From: Clostridia bacterium | GTDB taxonomy: Bacteria > Bacillota > DSM-12270 > Thermacetogeniales > Thermacetogeniaceae | Direction of reading: 5' to 3' | DNA length: 64,000 nt | Assembly: GCA_902812385.1 (NCBI GenBank) | Contig: CADDZD010000004.1 | Location: 1-64,000, forward strand | Shown: positions 17,602 through 26,579 of the stretch, piece by piece | Position numbering within the stretch: position 1 is the stretch's first letter | Layout: every line of letters begins with the position of its first letter | Notes under the pieces: generated by a model | What the model was told of the DNA's origin: nothing | Databases searched by the model: none | The model's input: only the letters and a program-made list of their open reading frames with translations | Position numbers and translations under genes: made by a program

Positions 17602-18723
17602 TTATTCGCCCTCTTTCCTGCAGGAGTGCTTCCTGATGGCTGAAAGGGTGATCACACCGGCCAGGTCGCCTCCGTTCAAGACGCCAAGGTACTCCGTGTC
17701 GTATTCCAGCATCAGTGACAGGGCGTCCCGCAGCACCATTTCCCTCTGCGCAAAGGCACCTCTCCTGCCGAGGGCTTTTTGCATGAGGCTCTGTGGCGAG
17801 ATCTCATCCCCCATCCCGCCGATATCCTCGGTTGTCAGAAAACCGCAGGGCCTGCCGTGGGCATCCACCAGAAAAGCGACATCAGATTCCTTCTCCCGCA
17901 TCAGCCGCCCGATCTCCGGCAGTTCACCTTCCCTGGCGACGCAGCCGGCCGGTCCGGCAAGATCCGCTACCCGGTACAGTCCCAGTTTCTTGACCACCCT
18001 GTCGTAGCCGATGAAATCGCTGACAAACTCGTTGGCGGGTCTGGTGAGGATTTCGTGAGGGGTTCCATACTGGACCAGCCGCCCCTTATTGAAGATGGCG
18101 ATCCTGTCCCCCATCTTGATGGCCTCGTTGATGTCGTGGGTAACGAAACAGATGGTTTTTCTCATTTCTCTCTGAAGGCGCAGGAATTCGTCCTGGAGGT
18201 AATTTCTGGCTATGGGGTCCACTGCTCCGAAGGGCTCGTCCATCAGCATAATCGGGGGGTCTACGGCCATGGCCCGGGCCACGCCCACCCTCTGCATCTG
18301 GCCTCCGCTGAGCTGAGAAGGGTATTTATCCCTGGTCGTCTCCGGATCCAGCCCGATCAGCTCCAGCAGTTCATCTACCCGCTTCCTGATCTTCTCCTTC
18401 GGCCAGCCGTACAGCCGCGGCACGATGGCGATGTTTTCCGCAACCGTTCTGTGGGGCAAGAGGCCGATCTGCTGGATCACGTAGCCGATGCCCATTCTGA
18501 GCCTGTCCGGGTCACTCTCCCTGATGTCTTTGTTGTTAATCAGGATCGTCCCGGAGGTCGGTTCGATCATCCTGTTGATCATGCGCAGGGTGGTGCTTTT
18601 GCCGCATCCCGATGGCCCCACAAAGACACAGGTCTCACCCTCCGGAATCTTCAGCGAAAGCCTGTCAACTGCCGGAACAGTCTGGCCTTTGTACACCTTG
18701 GTAACTTCCCTGAGTTCGATCAT
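17602..18723 (-). CDS. Betaine-type ABC transporter ATPase with CBS domains
   Basis: 373 aa. Walker A GPSGCGKST, signature LSGGQMQRV, Walker B IMLMDEPFGAVD, H-loop FVTHD, then a C-terminal pair of CBS domains (about residues 255-365) as in OpuA/OpuCA, where they sense ionic strength or nucleotide. ATG 18723 is chosen because TAGGGGG lies 6 nt upstream; the ATG two codons earlier touches the SD. If the transporter is catabolic rather than osmotic, the CBS pair may be relict or serve another signal. Confidence 0.93.
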   Translation of the reverse strand: MIELREVTKVYKGQTVPAVDRLSLKIPEGETCVFVGPSGCGKSTTLRMINRMIEPTSGTILINNKDIRESDPDRLRMGIGYVIQQIGLLPHRTVAENIAIVPRLYGWPKEKIRKRVDELLELIGLDPETTRDKYPSQLSGGQMQRVGVARAMAVDPPIMLMDEPFGAVDPIARNYLQDEFLRLQREMRKTICFVTHDINEAIKMGDRIAIFNKGRLVQYGTPHEILTRPANEFVSDFIGYDRVVKKLGLYRVADLAGPAGCVAREGELPEIGRLMREKESDVAFLVDAHGRPCGFLTTEDIGGMGDEISPQSLMQKALGRRGAFAQREMVLRDALSLMLEYDTEYLGVLNGGDLAGVITLSAIRKHSCRKEGE

Positions 18724-18767
18724 CTCCATCCCCCTAACCGATGTAATTCCCGGCACCGGCCCCCCGA

Positions 18768-19421
18768 TCAGTGGCCGCGGTGTACCCTGAGCCCCCGGGG
18801 TACTATCTTTTTCTCAAGCGCTCCGAGCATGGTATCCAGTGCTATCGCGATAAAAGCGATCAGCAGGGCACCGTCAACAATCATCTCAATATTAAATCTG
18901 GTCAATCCCTCTGAAATCAGCCGTCCCAAATTTCTTTCGCCAATATAGGTGGCGATGGCGGCAATTCCGGTGGTCATCACCACCGTAATCCTGAAGCCGG
19001 CAAAGATGACCGGCGTTGCCAGCGGAAGCTGGATTTCCCAAAGGATTCTCCAGTAATTCATCCCCATTCCCCTGGCCGCTTCGATGACACTCTTATCAAC
19101 CACCTTGACCCCCTGGTAGACGTTCCTCACCAGCGGCATCATGGCGTACAGCACCAGGGCGACCAGGGCGGAGCGCCTGCCCAAACCTAAAAAGGGGATT
19201 GTAACCATCACCGCAAACAGGGATAGACTGGGAATGCAGAAGATGGTATTGGCAATCCCCAACACTCGGTTCGCCCATTTTTCGCTCCTGGTAATCAAAA
19301 CTCCCACAGGCACCCACAGCACCAGAGAGATCAAAACTGCCCACAGCACAAGGGAAAAATGGGCCTTTGTGTACTCTAAAATGAGTGGTATATTGTCCTG
19401 AATAAACCTGATGTAGTTCAA
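18768..19421 (-). CDS. Betaine-type ABC transporter permease (first)
   Basis: 217 aa, hydrophobic, with EAA loop EAARGMGMNYWRILWEIQLP. First gene of the transporter operon, 197 nt downstream of hutU. No sigma-54 promoter or strong terminator is seen in that gap (only a 6-bp hairpin GCCGGA/TCCGGC at 19594-19609), so read-through from the hutU promoter is likely. That ties import to histidine degradation. Confidence 0.9.
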   Translation of the reverse strand: MNYIRFIQDNIPLILEYTKAHFSLVLWAVLISLVLWVPVGVLITRSEKWANRVLGIANTIFCIPSLSLFAVMVTIPFLGLGRRSALVALVLYAMMPLVRNVYQGVKVVDKSVIEAARGMGMNYWRILWEIQLPLATPVIFAGFRITVVMTTGIAAIATYIGERNLGRLISEGLTRFNIEMIVDGALLIAFIAIALDTMLGALEKKIVPRGLRVHRGH

Positions 19422-19618
19422 GAACTCACCACCTTGTCCTCAATCTAACCACCCCGCCGTATCCCCGGAGCGGTGTCGTGTTGCAGGATTACCGCAGCTT
19501 TCCAACCCACACCTGGTGAAGCCGGGCTCCTGGAAGCCTTGATGATTTCGCCGCCTATCGGTAATTATCCTTTCGGTTCAGCGCATTTCGACCGCCGGAA
19601 ATATCCGGCTGAGCTGTC

Positions 19619-21643
19619 TTATTTCAACTTTTTGGCTATCAATTCTTCGAGGAAGGCATCATCGGCCAGGTAAGGCAGGGTGATCTGTCCGGAACCCCGG
19701 TAGTTCCTGTTGAACTCGATGCCGGTTTCGATGGAGTGCTCGTTGCGCGCCCAGGAGCGCCTGGCCACTCCGCACATGACATCCCACAGAAGGGCGGATT
19801 TGATGACCTCATCGACCCTCTCGCTGCCGTCCAGGACAAGGCCGAAACCGCCGTTGATCGCCTTGCCGATGCCGACCCCGCCTCCGTTGTGCAGGGCGAC
19901 CAGGCTCATTCCCCTGGCGGCGTTCCCGGCAAAGCACTGGACAGCCATGTCTGCCATGATGTTGCTGCCGTCTTTGATGTTGGCGGTTTCCCGGAACGGT
20001 GAGTCGGTGCCGCTGACGTCGTGGTGGTCCCTGCCGATCATGACCGGCCCGATTTCGCCTTTCCGCACCATTTCGTTGAATTTGAGGGCGATCTTCATCC
20101 GGCCTTCGGCGTCCTGGTAGAGGATTCTGGCCTGAGACCCGACTACCAGCCTGTTCTTTTCCGCATCCCGGATCCAGATGTAGTTGTCCCGGTCCTGCCC
20201 CCTGCGGTTGGGGTCGATGCATTCCATGGCCGCCCGGTCGGTCTTGACCAGGTCTTCGTGCTTCCCGCTCAAACAGACCCACCTGAAAGGCCCGTATCCG
20301 TAGTCGAACAACTCGGGGCCCATGATGTCTTCAACGTATGAGGGCCAGATAAATCCATCCCTTTCGTCGATACCGTTTCTGGAGATTTCCCTGACACCTG
20401 CGTCAAAAACCGCCTTCATAAAGGAGTTACCGTAGTCGAAGAAATAGGTACCCCGGTCCACAAGGGTCTTGATCAGTTCGAAGTGGCGCCGCAGGCTCCG
20501 GTCAACCAGTTCCTTGAATTTTTCTCGGTCGATGGCCAGCATTCTGGTTCTTTCCTCAAAGGTCAGGCCCTGGGGACAGTAGCCGCCTTCGTAAGCGGCG
20601 TGGCAGGAGGTCTGGTCGGAGAGGAGGTCGACTTTGATGTGGTTTGCCACGATGTATTCCAGGAGATCCACCACGTTGCCGTAGTAGGCGATGGAGATGG
20701 GCTCTTTCCTGTGCAGGCATTCGTCCACCGTCCTGAAGATTTCGTCAAGGTTATCCGATACCCGGCTGACCCATCCCTGTTCGTACCTGGTCTTGATCCT
20801 GGAATAGTCCACTTCGGCAATGACTCCCACCCCCCCGGCTATTTCTACGGCTTTGGGCTGGGCGCCGCTCATCCCCCCAAGTCCGGAGGATACGAAGAGG
20901 TGGCCTCTCAGGTCGCCGTCTTTCGGTATGCCGAGTTTCAGCCTCCCGGCGTTCAGAATGGTGTTGAAGGTACCGTGGACGATCCCCTGCGGCCCGATGT
21001 ACATCCAGCCACCGGCGGTCATCTGGCCGTAGTTGGCGACCCCCATTTGTTCGGCGATCTCCCAGTCTTTGGGGTTGTCGTACATCCCTACCATGAGGGC
21101 GTTGGTGATGATCACCCGCGGGGCGTCCGGCTTCGACGGAAACAGCCCGAGGGGGTGCCCGGACATTACTACCAGGGTCTGGCGGTCGGTCATAACCTCA
21201 AGGTATTTCTTGATCAGCCTGTACTGGAGCCAGTTCTGGCAAACGCTTCCCGTTTCTCCGTAGGTGACCAGTTCGTACGGGTACAGGGCGACCTCAAAGT
21301 CCAGGTTGTTGTCGATCATCACCTGGAAGGCCTTGCCCTCGATGCAGTTCCCTCGGTACTCGTCGATGGGCCGGGCGTAAATCCTTCCCGGCGGGCGATA
21401 ACGGTAGGCGTAGATTCTACCCCGGGTCAGCAGTTCCTCCAGAAATTCCGGTGCCAGCTTTTCATGCAGTTCCTCGGGCACATAGCGGAGGGCGTTTTTT
21501 AATGCGATCTTCGTCTGCTCCGGCGTCAGGTTAAACCCCCTGCTCGGCGCCCTCCTGATTCCGGGAACAAACTCCGGCATCTCCGGCAGTTCTTCGTCCA
21601 GCTTGATCGTCATCGCTCCGGCTATCTCGCCGTTGTCGAACAT
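19619..21643 (-). CDS. hutU: Urocanate hydratase
   Basis: 674 aa from ATG 21643 with GGGAGGGG upstream; an internal ATG at 21613 is possible. NAD-dependent addition of water to urocanate giving imidazolonepropionate, second step of histidine degradation. Family features: MYIGPQGIVHGTF, GLGGMSGAQPKA, YVEDIMGPELFDYGYGPFRW and GNAARGMSLVALHNGGGVG. Longer than the roughly 555-aa proteobacterial type and of the clostridial length class. Separated from the other hut genes by the regulator, with its own sigma-54 promoter. Confidence 0.96.
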   Translation of the reverse strand: MFDNGEIAGAMTIKLDEELPEMPEFVPGIRRAPSRGFNLTPEQTKIALKNALRYVPEELHEKLAPEFLEELLTRGRIYAYRYRPPGRIYARPIDEYRGNCIEGKAFQVMIDNNLDFEVALYPYELVTYGETGSVCQNWLQYRLIKKYLEVMTDRQTLVVMSGHPLGLFPSKPDAPRVIITNALMVGMYDNPKDWEIAEQMGVANYGQMTAGGWMYIGPQGIVHGTFNTILNAGRLKLGIPKDGDLRGHLFVSSGLGGMSGAQPKAVEIAGGVGVIAEVDYSRIKTRYEQGWVSRVSDNLDEIFRTVDECLHRKEPISIAYYGNVVDLLEYIVANHIKVDLLSDQTSCHAAYEGGYCPQGLTFEERTRMLAIDREKFKELVDRSLRRHFELIKTLVDRGTYFFDYGNSFMKAVFDAGVREISRNGIDERDGFIWPSYVEDIMGPELFDYGYGPFRWVCLSGKHEDLVKTDRAAMECIDPNRRGQDRDNYIWIRDAEKNRLVVGSQARILYQDAEGRMKIALKFNEMVRKGEIGPVMIGRDHHDVSGTDSPFRETANIKDGSNIMADMAVQCFAGNAARGMSLVALHNGGGVGIGKAINGGFGLVLDGSERVDEVIKSALLWDVMCGVARRSWARNEHSIETGIEFNRNYRGSGQITLPYLADDAFLEELIAKKLK

Positions 21644-21709
21644 TAGAGCTCTTCCCCTCCCTGATCCGGTATAAACTGAAGCAGAACAACTGCTTTTTCC
21701 ACAAAACAA

Positions 21710-21725
21710 TGCAAGAAATGTACCA
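21710..21725 (-). promoter_or_regulatory. Sigma-54 promoter of hutU
   Basis: Minus-strand TGGTACATTTCTTGCA, GG-N10-GC, 67 nt upstream of the hutU start codon. Paired with upstream dyads at 21817-21852, about 95-125 bp away. Confidence 0.82.
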
Positions 21726-21816
21726 GGCTACAAGTTATGAAGAGAACCGGTGTTTCCTCAGGAGAGCTATGCAGGCACACAATTTATGCACCTTGCCGGC
21801 TCCCTGCAGGAATTCA

Positions 21817-21852
21817 CATGCAATATATCGTTGCATGCAATAATTCTTTGCC
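21817..21852. promoter_or_regulatory. Tandem enhancer dyads upstream of hutU
   Basis: First site CATGCAA-N7-TTGCATG (21817-21837, 7-bp perfect arms). The second, abutting site is TGCAA-N7-TTGCC (21836-21852). Centres are 17 bp apart. Same arm sequence and 7-nt spacer as the two sites upstream of the mttB operon. They lie between hutU and the sigma-54 activator gene, whose stop is at 21892. Confidence 0.65.
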
Positions 21853-21891
21853 ATACCTTACCGGAGAGACAGAAATCAAGAAAGGAGGCCT

Positions 21892-23352
21892 TCACTCCCT
21901 GCCGGCAGTTTCCGCCCGGATCCCCAGGCGGCGCATCCGGTACTGCAGGTTCTGACGCAGAATCCCCAGCTCCCTGGCCGATCTGCTGATGTTCCCCCCG
22001 TTTCTCGCCAGAACCTCCTCGATTACCTCTCTCTCTAAATCTTCCATGATCTGGTGTAGGGTGCCGGAGGCCGTAGTGTGCCTGGAGCGATAGGATACCT
22101 TTTTCTTTGCAAACCTGGGGCTAACATGAGAAGGAAGGTGCTCGAAGGAGATCAGGTTCTCGCCCGGATCAAGCATGGCCAGGCAGCTTTCGATAATGTG
22201 CTCCAGTTCCCGGACATTGCCCGGCCACCTGTAATGCATGAACGCCTCCTTCAGTTCGGGATCCACCTGGACACCGCACTGCCCGTAGATCTTGCCGTAT
22301 CTGTTGATGAAATGATCGATCAGGGCCTCGATATCCTCCGGCCTTTCCCGCAACGGAGGAATATAAATCGTAAACACCGCAAAACGGTAGTAGAGATCCT
22401 CACGCAACGTACCGTTTCTGATGCACTCCCAGGGGTCCACGTTTGTGGAACTGAAGATCCTGCAGCCAACAGGTATCTCCTTTTTGCCGCCCACCCTGCG
22501 GAAGGTCATTTCCTGCAGCACCCTGAGCAACTTGGCCTGGAGAGAGGGGCTCATGGAATTGATCTCGTCCAGGAACAGCGTCCCGCTTCCAGCCTGTTCA
22601 ATCAGCCCGACGCTATCCACCGCACCGGTAAATGCCCCTTTCACGGTTCCAAAGAGGAGGCTTTCCAGCAGCGTCTCCGGGATCGCCGCGCAGTTGATCC
22701 CCACAAAGGGCTCCTCCCGCCTGGAGCTGGCATTGTGAATGCTCTGGGCGATAACTTCCTTACCGGTCCCGGTCTCACCGTACACCAGAACGGCACAGTC
22801 GGTTTTGGCCGCCTTTTGTGCCTGCCGCACCAGCTTTTCCATGGCCTGGCTGGCGTAAATGAAATTAGCGAAGGTGTAGCGGGTCCCGTTTTTAAAGCCT
22901 GATTGCACTTCTTCGCCCTGCATCTGCTTCTGGAGTAAAATGTTCTCATTGAGGAGGTCTTTGAGCTTCGTAACATCGCGGCAAACGGAAAAGGCCCCAA
23001 CCACTTTGTCTCCCATATAAACCGGATAAGTGCTGGACACCAGGCTGATCTCCCGTCCTTCGGCGGTATAGTGAACCTTGGCAAGCTCCTTAAAAGGCTT
23101 CCCCGTTTTGACCACCGTAAGGTGCTCACTGGTCTCGGGCGTAACCCGGTAAACTTCGGTCAGGTAGCGTCCGATCACCTCGTCTCGCCTGAGGCCCTCC
23201 ATCCTCTCCAGGGCCCGGTTGTAGTAAATGATCTTCCCATCCACATCGGTGATGATAATCCCTTCTGAGACCGATTCAATGGTGTTTTCCAACATGGCAA
23301 GCCGCTCAGCCCTGTTGTCGGCATCCTCCTGTGTTTGAATTCCCCTCTGCAC
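21892..23352 (-). CDS. Sigma-54-dependent transcriptional activator, PAS-AAA-Fis type
   Basis: 486 aa from GTG 23352 (SD AAGGGGGG). A PAS domain (about 20-130; SVSEGIIITDVDGKIIYYNRA) is followed by an AAA+ domain with Walker A GETGTGKE, the sigma-54 contact loop GAFTGA and Walker B GTLFLDEI, and a C-terminal Fis-type helix-turn-helix (NGGNISRSARELGILRQNLQ). Architecture like RocR, the arginine/ornithine activator of Bacillus. It sits inside the histidine block beside four sigma-54 promoters and is the only sigma-54 activator seen, so it is the likely regulator. The PAS ligand is unknown; histidine, urocanate or formiminoglutamate are candidates. Confidence 0.93.
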   Translation of the reverse strand: MQRGIQTQEDADNRAERLAMLENTIESVSEGIIITDVDGKIIYYNRALERMEGLRRDEVIGRYLTEVYRVTPETSEHLTVVKTGKPFKELAKVHYTAEGREISLVSSTYPVYMGDKVVGAFSVCRDVTKLKDLLNENILLQKQMQGEEVQSGFKNGTRYTFANFIYASQAMEKLVRQAQKAAKTDCAVLVYGETGTGKEVIAQSIHNASSRREEPFVGINCAAIPETLLESLLFGTVKGAFTGAVDSVGLIEQAGSGTLFLDEINSMSPSLQAKLLRVLQEMTFRRVGGKKEIPVGCRIFSSTNVDPWECIRNGTLREDLYYRFAVFTIYIPPLRERPEDIEALIDHFINRYGKIYGQCGVQVDPELKEAFMHYRWPGNVRELEHIIESCLAMLDPGENLISFEHLPSHVSPRFAKKKVSYRSRHTTASGTLHQIMEDLEREVIEEVLARNGGNISRSARELGILRQNLQYRMRRLGIRAETAGRE

Positions 23353-23463
23353 CTGTCATACCCCCCTTAGGACAACTGCGGTTCTCCGGTCACAAAATTC
23401 GACACTAAGGGATAATATCCCTACCATAAAGGGCAACAGGCGCAAAATTATTATGCGTGGTAC

Positions 23464-24093
23464 CTACAGCAGTTTGGTGGTGAGCAGACTCCGGATCTCT
23501 GCAAAGATCCCGGAGGCCTCGGCCATAAGGAACCCCTTTTCGGCACCAAGCCTCCTCCTGAACTCCTGATCTTTGATCCCCTCCAGGTTGATGGCGACAT
23601 TAAAGAGGGAGCCCACCACACCGGCGTAAGCCAGTAAGGCGGCAACCCCCGCATCGCTCAGGGCATTGGGATTGCCCCGGTTCACCATCTCCCTGGAGAG
23701 ACGCAGCACCTCCAGGCACTCCCTGGCCACCTGCAGGGGGTGGCTTGCTGCTTCCTGCAGGGCTTCCTGGATGGCCCGGGAGCGGAGGTCCTTCTCCTCC
23801 CGGGTCTCCCTTGGCATCCGGTATGCCTGCATGACACGGTTGAAGGCTTCCGTATCTCCGTCCACGCCACAGCTCAGGCTCTCCATCAGCCCCAGCGACC
23901 TTTCCAGCAGGTGTTGGATGTTTTCCCTTTCTTTCTCATCCAGGCCGGCCTTTCCGGTAGTCAGGCGCGCCACCATGGACACCAGGGCAGCCCCAAGGGC
24001 TCCTGCCAGGGCGGATACGCTCCCGCCCCCGGGTGCAGGAGAACCGGAAGCCAGTTCCTCCAGGAAATCTTTTACTGCCATCTCCATGAGCAT
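23464..24093 (-). CDS. fchA: Formiminotetrahydrofolate cyclodeaminase
   Basis: 209 aa. Converts 5-formimino-THF to 5,10-methenyl-THF and ammonia. N-terminus FLEELASGSPAPGGGSVSAL is the conserved glycine-rich folate-binding start; DEKERENIQHLLERS and NPNALSDAGVAALLA follow the family. Encoded separately from ftcD, as in clostridia, rather than fused as in mammals. Lies 18 nt after ftcD. The methenyl-THF made feeds the THF methyl branch used by the methyltransferase at 28191-28991. Confidence 0.94.
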   Translation of the reverse strand: MLMEMAVKDFLEELASGSPAPGGGSVSALAGALGAALVSMVARLTTGKAGLDEKERENIQHLLERSLGLMESLSCGVDGDTEAFNRVMQAYRMPRETREEKDLRSRAIQEALQEAASHPLQVARECLEVLRLSREMVNRGNPNALSDAGVAALLAYAGVVGSLFNVAINLEGIKDQEFRRRLGAEKGFLMAEASGIFAEIRSLLTTKLL

Positions 24094-24111
24094 ACTTATC
24101 TCTTCCTTTCA

Positions 24112-25011
24112 TCACTCTTCGTGAATCCGCTTTTCGAGCACCTGGTCCTGCCGGAATCCCTCTAGCCTGAGGTAAAAGGCCGCCGTTTCCAGCAGGGCTT
24201 CCATGGGAACGAGCCCGACGATCTCACTGCCGATGATATTGACGCCATAGCGCGCGGCCTCGCTTCTAACCGCTTCAAACACCCGGTACAGGGGGACCTC
24301 CCGGTAGTTGCAGACATTGATGGTCACCTGGGCGATGTTGCGGTCTTCCAGCATCACACCCAGAGCCTTGATGCTGGGATACCCTCCGCTGCTCCCCCGG
24401 ATGGCTTTGGCGATCGCCTTGGCAACAGCCACATCACCGGTACCGAGATTGATGTTGTAAGCTATCAGGGGTGGGCGTGCCCCAACTGCGGTTGCCCCTG
24501 CGGTAGGATGCATGCGGGCAGGCCCGAAGTCCGGGCATCGCTCCGGCAGACCAATGGTCTCCTTTAATCCCTCATACTCCCCCTGGCGCACCTTTGGGAG
24601 GCTTTTGCGTTCGGGGCGCGTTGCCGCAGCTTCGTACAGGTAGACGGGAATCTCCAGTTTTTCGCCGATCTCCCGGCCAAGCTCCCGGGCCATGTTCACA
24701 CAGTCATCCATCGTCACCCCGGAAATCGGAATAAAAGGGATCACGTCCGTGGCGCCGATGCGCGGGTGCTCCCCGCGGTGCTCCTCCATATTGATCAGTT
24801 CCGCCGCCTTCTTTGCCGCCAGGAAAGCGGCCGTTTTCACCTGCTCCGGCCCTCCCACGAAGGTTACCACGGTCCTGTTGTGGTTGGGGTCAGAGGAAAA
24901 ATCCAGCAGTTTGACACCATCCACCCTTTTAATGGCGTCAAGGATCTGCTCCACCACTTCAGGGCGCCGCCCCTCGCTGAAGTTGGGGACACATTCGATC
25001 AGTTTATCCAT
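24112..25011 (-). CDS. ftcD: Glutamate formimidoyltransferase
   Basis: 299 aa, formiminotransferase N- and C-subdomains only. Transfers the formimino group of N-formiminoglutamate to THF, releasing glutamate. MDKLIECVPNFSEGR at the start, HRGEHPRIGATDVIPFIP and the folate-site segment RPPLIAYNINLGTGDV are conserved. The route through folate rather than formamide conserves a C1 unit, which suits an acetogenic or methyl-metabolising host. Starts 3 nt after the hutI stop with GGAGGGTGAAAA as SD. Confidence 0.96.
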   Translation of the reverse strand: MDKLIECVPNFSEGRRPEVVEQILDAIKRVDGVKLLDFSSDPNHNRTVVTFVGGPEQVKTAAFLAAKKAAELINMEEHRGEHPRIGATDVIPFIPISGVTMDDCVNMARELGREIGEKLEIPVYLYEAAATRPERKSLPKVRQGEYEGLKETIGLPERCPDFGPARMHPTAGATAVGARPPLIAYNINLGTGDVAVAKAIAKAIRGSSGGYPSIKALGVMLEDRNIAQVTINVCNYREVPLYRVFEAVRSEAARYGVNIIGSEIVGLVPMEALLETAAFYLRLEGFRQDQVLEKRIHEE

Positions 25012-25014
25012 TTT

Positions 25015-26286
25015 TCACCCTCCGATCACCACTTGTCCGTTCTTAATGACGGTTTCCGCCAGGTTGGTACCGAAACGGTACATCAGGTAAAGGTGATTGG
25101 GAGCGTCGAAGATCACCATATCCGCCCTTTTCCCCGCTTCCAGACTCCCCACCTCCGCGGCCCGCCCGATGGCGTGGGCTGCATTGATGGTGACCGCGGT
25201 GATCACCTCGGCCGGCTTCATCTTCAACTGCCTGCAGGCGATCCCCATCACCACCTGCAGGGAGTTCACCGGGCTGCTTCCGGGATTGAAATCACTGGCC
25301 AGCGCCACCGCCACTCCCTGTTCGATCATCCTGCGGGCCGGGGCATACTTCTGGCCCATCAGACAGAATGTGGTTGCCGGAAGGAGCACGGCCACGGTAT
25401 CCGCCCGCGCCAGGTCATAAATCCCCTTTTCCGAAACCGCCATCAGGTGATCCGCCGAGGTCGCCCCGAGTTCGGAGGCGAGCTCCGCTCCGCCCAGGGA
25501 GGCCATCTCATCCGCATGCACCTTTAGTTTAAGCCCCAGTTCCCGGGCCCTGACCAGTATGCGGCGGGTTTGCTCCACAGAAAATACTCCTTCCTCGCAG
25601 AAGACATCGCAGAACTCCGCCAGACCCTGACGGGCAATGACCGGAAGCATCTCCTCAACCACCAGGTCCACGTAACCTTCGGGATTCTCCCGGTATTCGG
25701 CCGGAATGGCATGCGCCCCCAGAAAAGTAGGAACCAGTTCCACCGGCTGGAGCCGGTTGAGTTCCCGAACCGCCTCGAGCATTTTTACCTCTTCTTCGGT
25801 GGAGAGACCGTAACCGCTCTTGGCCTCGGCGGTAGTGGTCCCCTGGACAAGCATCTCCGCCAGGTACTTCCCGGCGGCGGCGATCAATTCCTCAAGGCCT
25901 GCCTCTCTGGTGGCCCTTACAGTATCCAGGATGCCTCCGCCCCTGGCCAGGATCTCCAGGTAGCTCATGCCGTTCAGCCTCATCTCCAGTTCGTGCTCCC
26001 GGGAACCGGCAAAAATCACGTGGGTATGGGGATCCACCAGGCCGGGCAAAACCACCCTGCCCTTTGCCTCGATCACCTTTGTATCTTCGCCGATTTCCAC
26101 CTGCTCCAGCACGTCGTCCGTTCTCCCGACCGCAAGGATCACGCCGTCTCTGGCCGCCACCGCCCCGTCCCGGATCAGACCGATATCGGCCATTTCCCGG
26201 CCGCGTCTCGGGTGTTCCGTGCCTCCGGCGCAGGTTACGATCTCCGCGGCGTTACGCACAATCAGGTCCGCCTTTGCTTTTTTCAT
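25015..26286 (-). CDS. hutI: Imidazolonepropionase
   Basis: 423 aa. Amidohydrolase that opens 4-imidazolone-5-propionate to N-formiminoglutamate. Metal site PGLVDPHTHVIFAG, substrate-contact segment AKSGYGLSTEEEVKMLEA, KVHADEMASLGGAELASELG and SDFNPGSSPVNSLQ are all intact. A 293-nt gap with repeats separates it from hutH; the start has a normal SD. Confidence 0.96.
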   Translation of the reverse strand: MKKAKADLIVRNAAEIVTCAGGTEHPRRGREMADIGLIRDGAVAARDGVILAVGRTDDVLEQVEIGEDTKVIEAKGRVVLPGLVDPHTHVIFAGSREHELEMRLNGMSYLEILARGGGILDTVRATREAGLEELIAAAGKYLAEMLVQGTTTAEAKSGYGLSTEEEVKMLEAVRELNRLQPVELVPTFLGAHAIPAEYRENPEGYVDLVVEEMLPVIARQGLAEFCDVFCEEGVFSVEQTRRILVRARELGLKLKVHADEMASLGGAELASELGATSADHLMAVSEKGIYDLARADTVAVLLPATTFCLMGQKYAPARRMIEQGVAVALASDFNPGSSPVNSLQVVMGIACRQLKMKPAEVITAVTINAAHAIGRAAEVGSLEAGKRADMVIFDAPNHLYLMYRFGTNLAETVIKNGQVVIGG

Positions 26287-26357
26287 CTCCAGCCACTTCC
26301 TTCCCTACCCACTTACTTAAAGTTTAAAGTTCAGTCAGACACTCACGCAGACAAGCC

Positions 26358-26382
26358 AGACAAGGGGACGGTTCTCTTGTCT
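26358..26382 (-). repeat. 25-nt REP-like palindrome, copy 2 (inverted)
   Basis: AGACAAG ... CTTGTCT arms with GGGGACGGTTCT between; reverse complement of the copies at 15675 and 53087. A half-copy (AGACAAG) precedes it at 26349. Confidence 0.7.
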
Positions 26383-26443
26383 GAGATGCAAGCAACGGTC
26401 TATCCTTACCGCGTAGAAAACTGGAGTTACCCTCTCTTGACAC

Positions 26444-26578
26444 AGGAGCAGCTAACGGCAGCCGGGGCGAAACAGGAGGTTGAGCCAGGCGACCCTGCGC
26501 CATGGACGGTGTCATAAGAGCCGCTCGGCTGCCGTCGTCTGCGACGCGTTATAGGGCGAGCGCAAGGATAAACCGGGA
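26444..26578 (+). repeat. Internally deleted copy of the nested-palindrome element
   Basis: Begins AGGAGCAGCTAACGGCAGCC, ends GTCTGCGACGCGTTATAGGG then CGAGCGCAAGGATAAACCGG, matching the outer parts of the 52684-53018 copy; the middle (CCATGGACGGTGTCATAAGA) matches the 42754-43090 copy. The central CCCCGCACTCA palindrome is missing. It ends next to the hutH stop codon. Confidence 0.7.
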
Positions 26579-26579
26579 T

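Noticed and set aside
19594-19609. Hairpin GCCGGA/TCCGGC after hutU as a terminator
   Set aside because: Only 6 bp and no T-run on the minus strand.
26391-26406. Fifth sigma-54-like site upstream of hutI
   Set aside because: GG-N10-GC is present (AGGATAGACCGTTGCT) but the -24 box is poor and it lies inside repeat-derived sequence.
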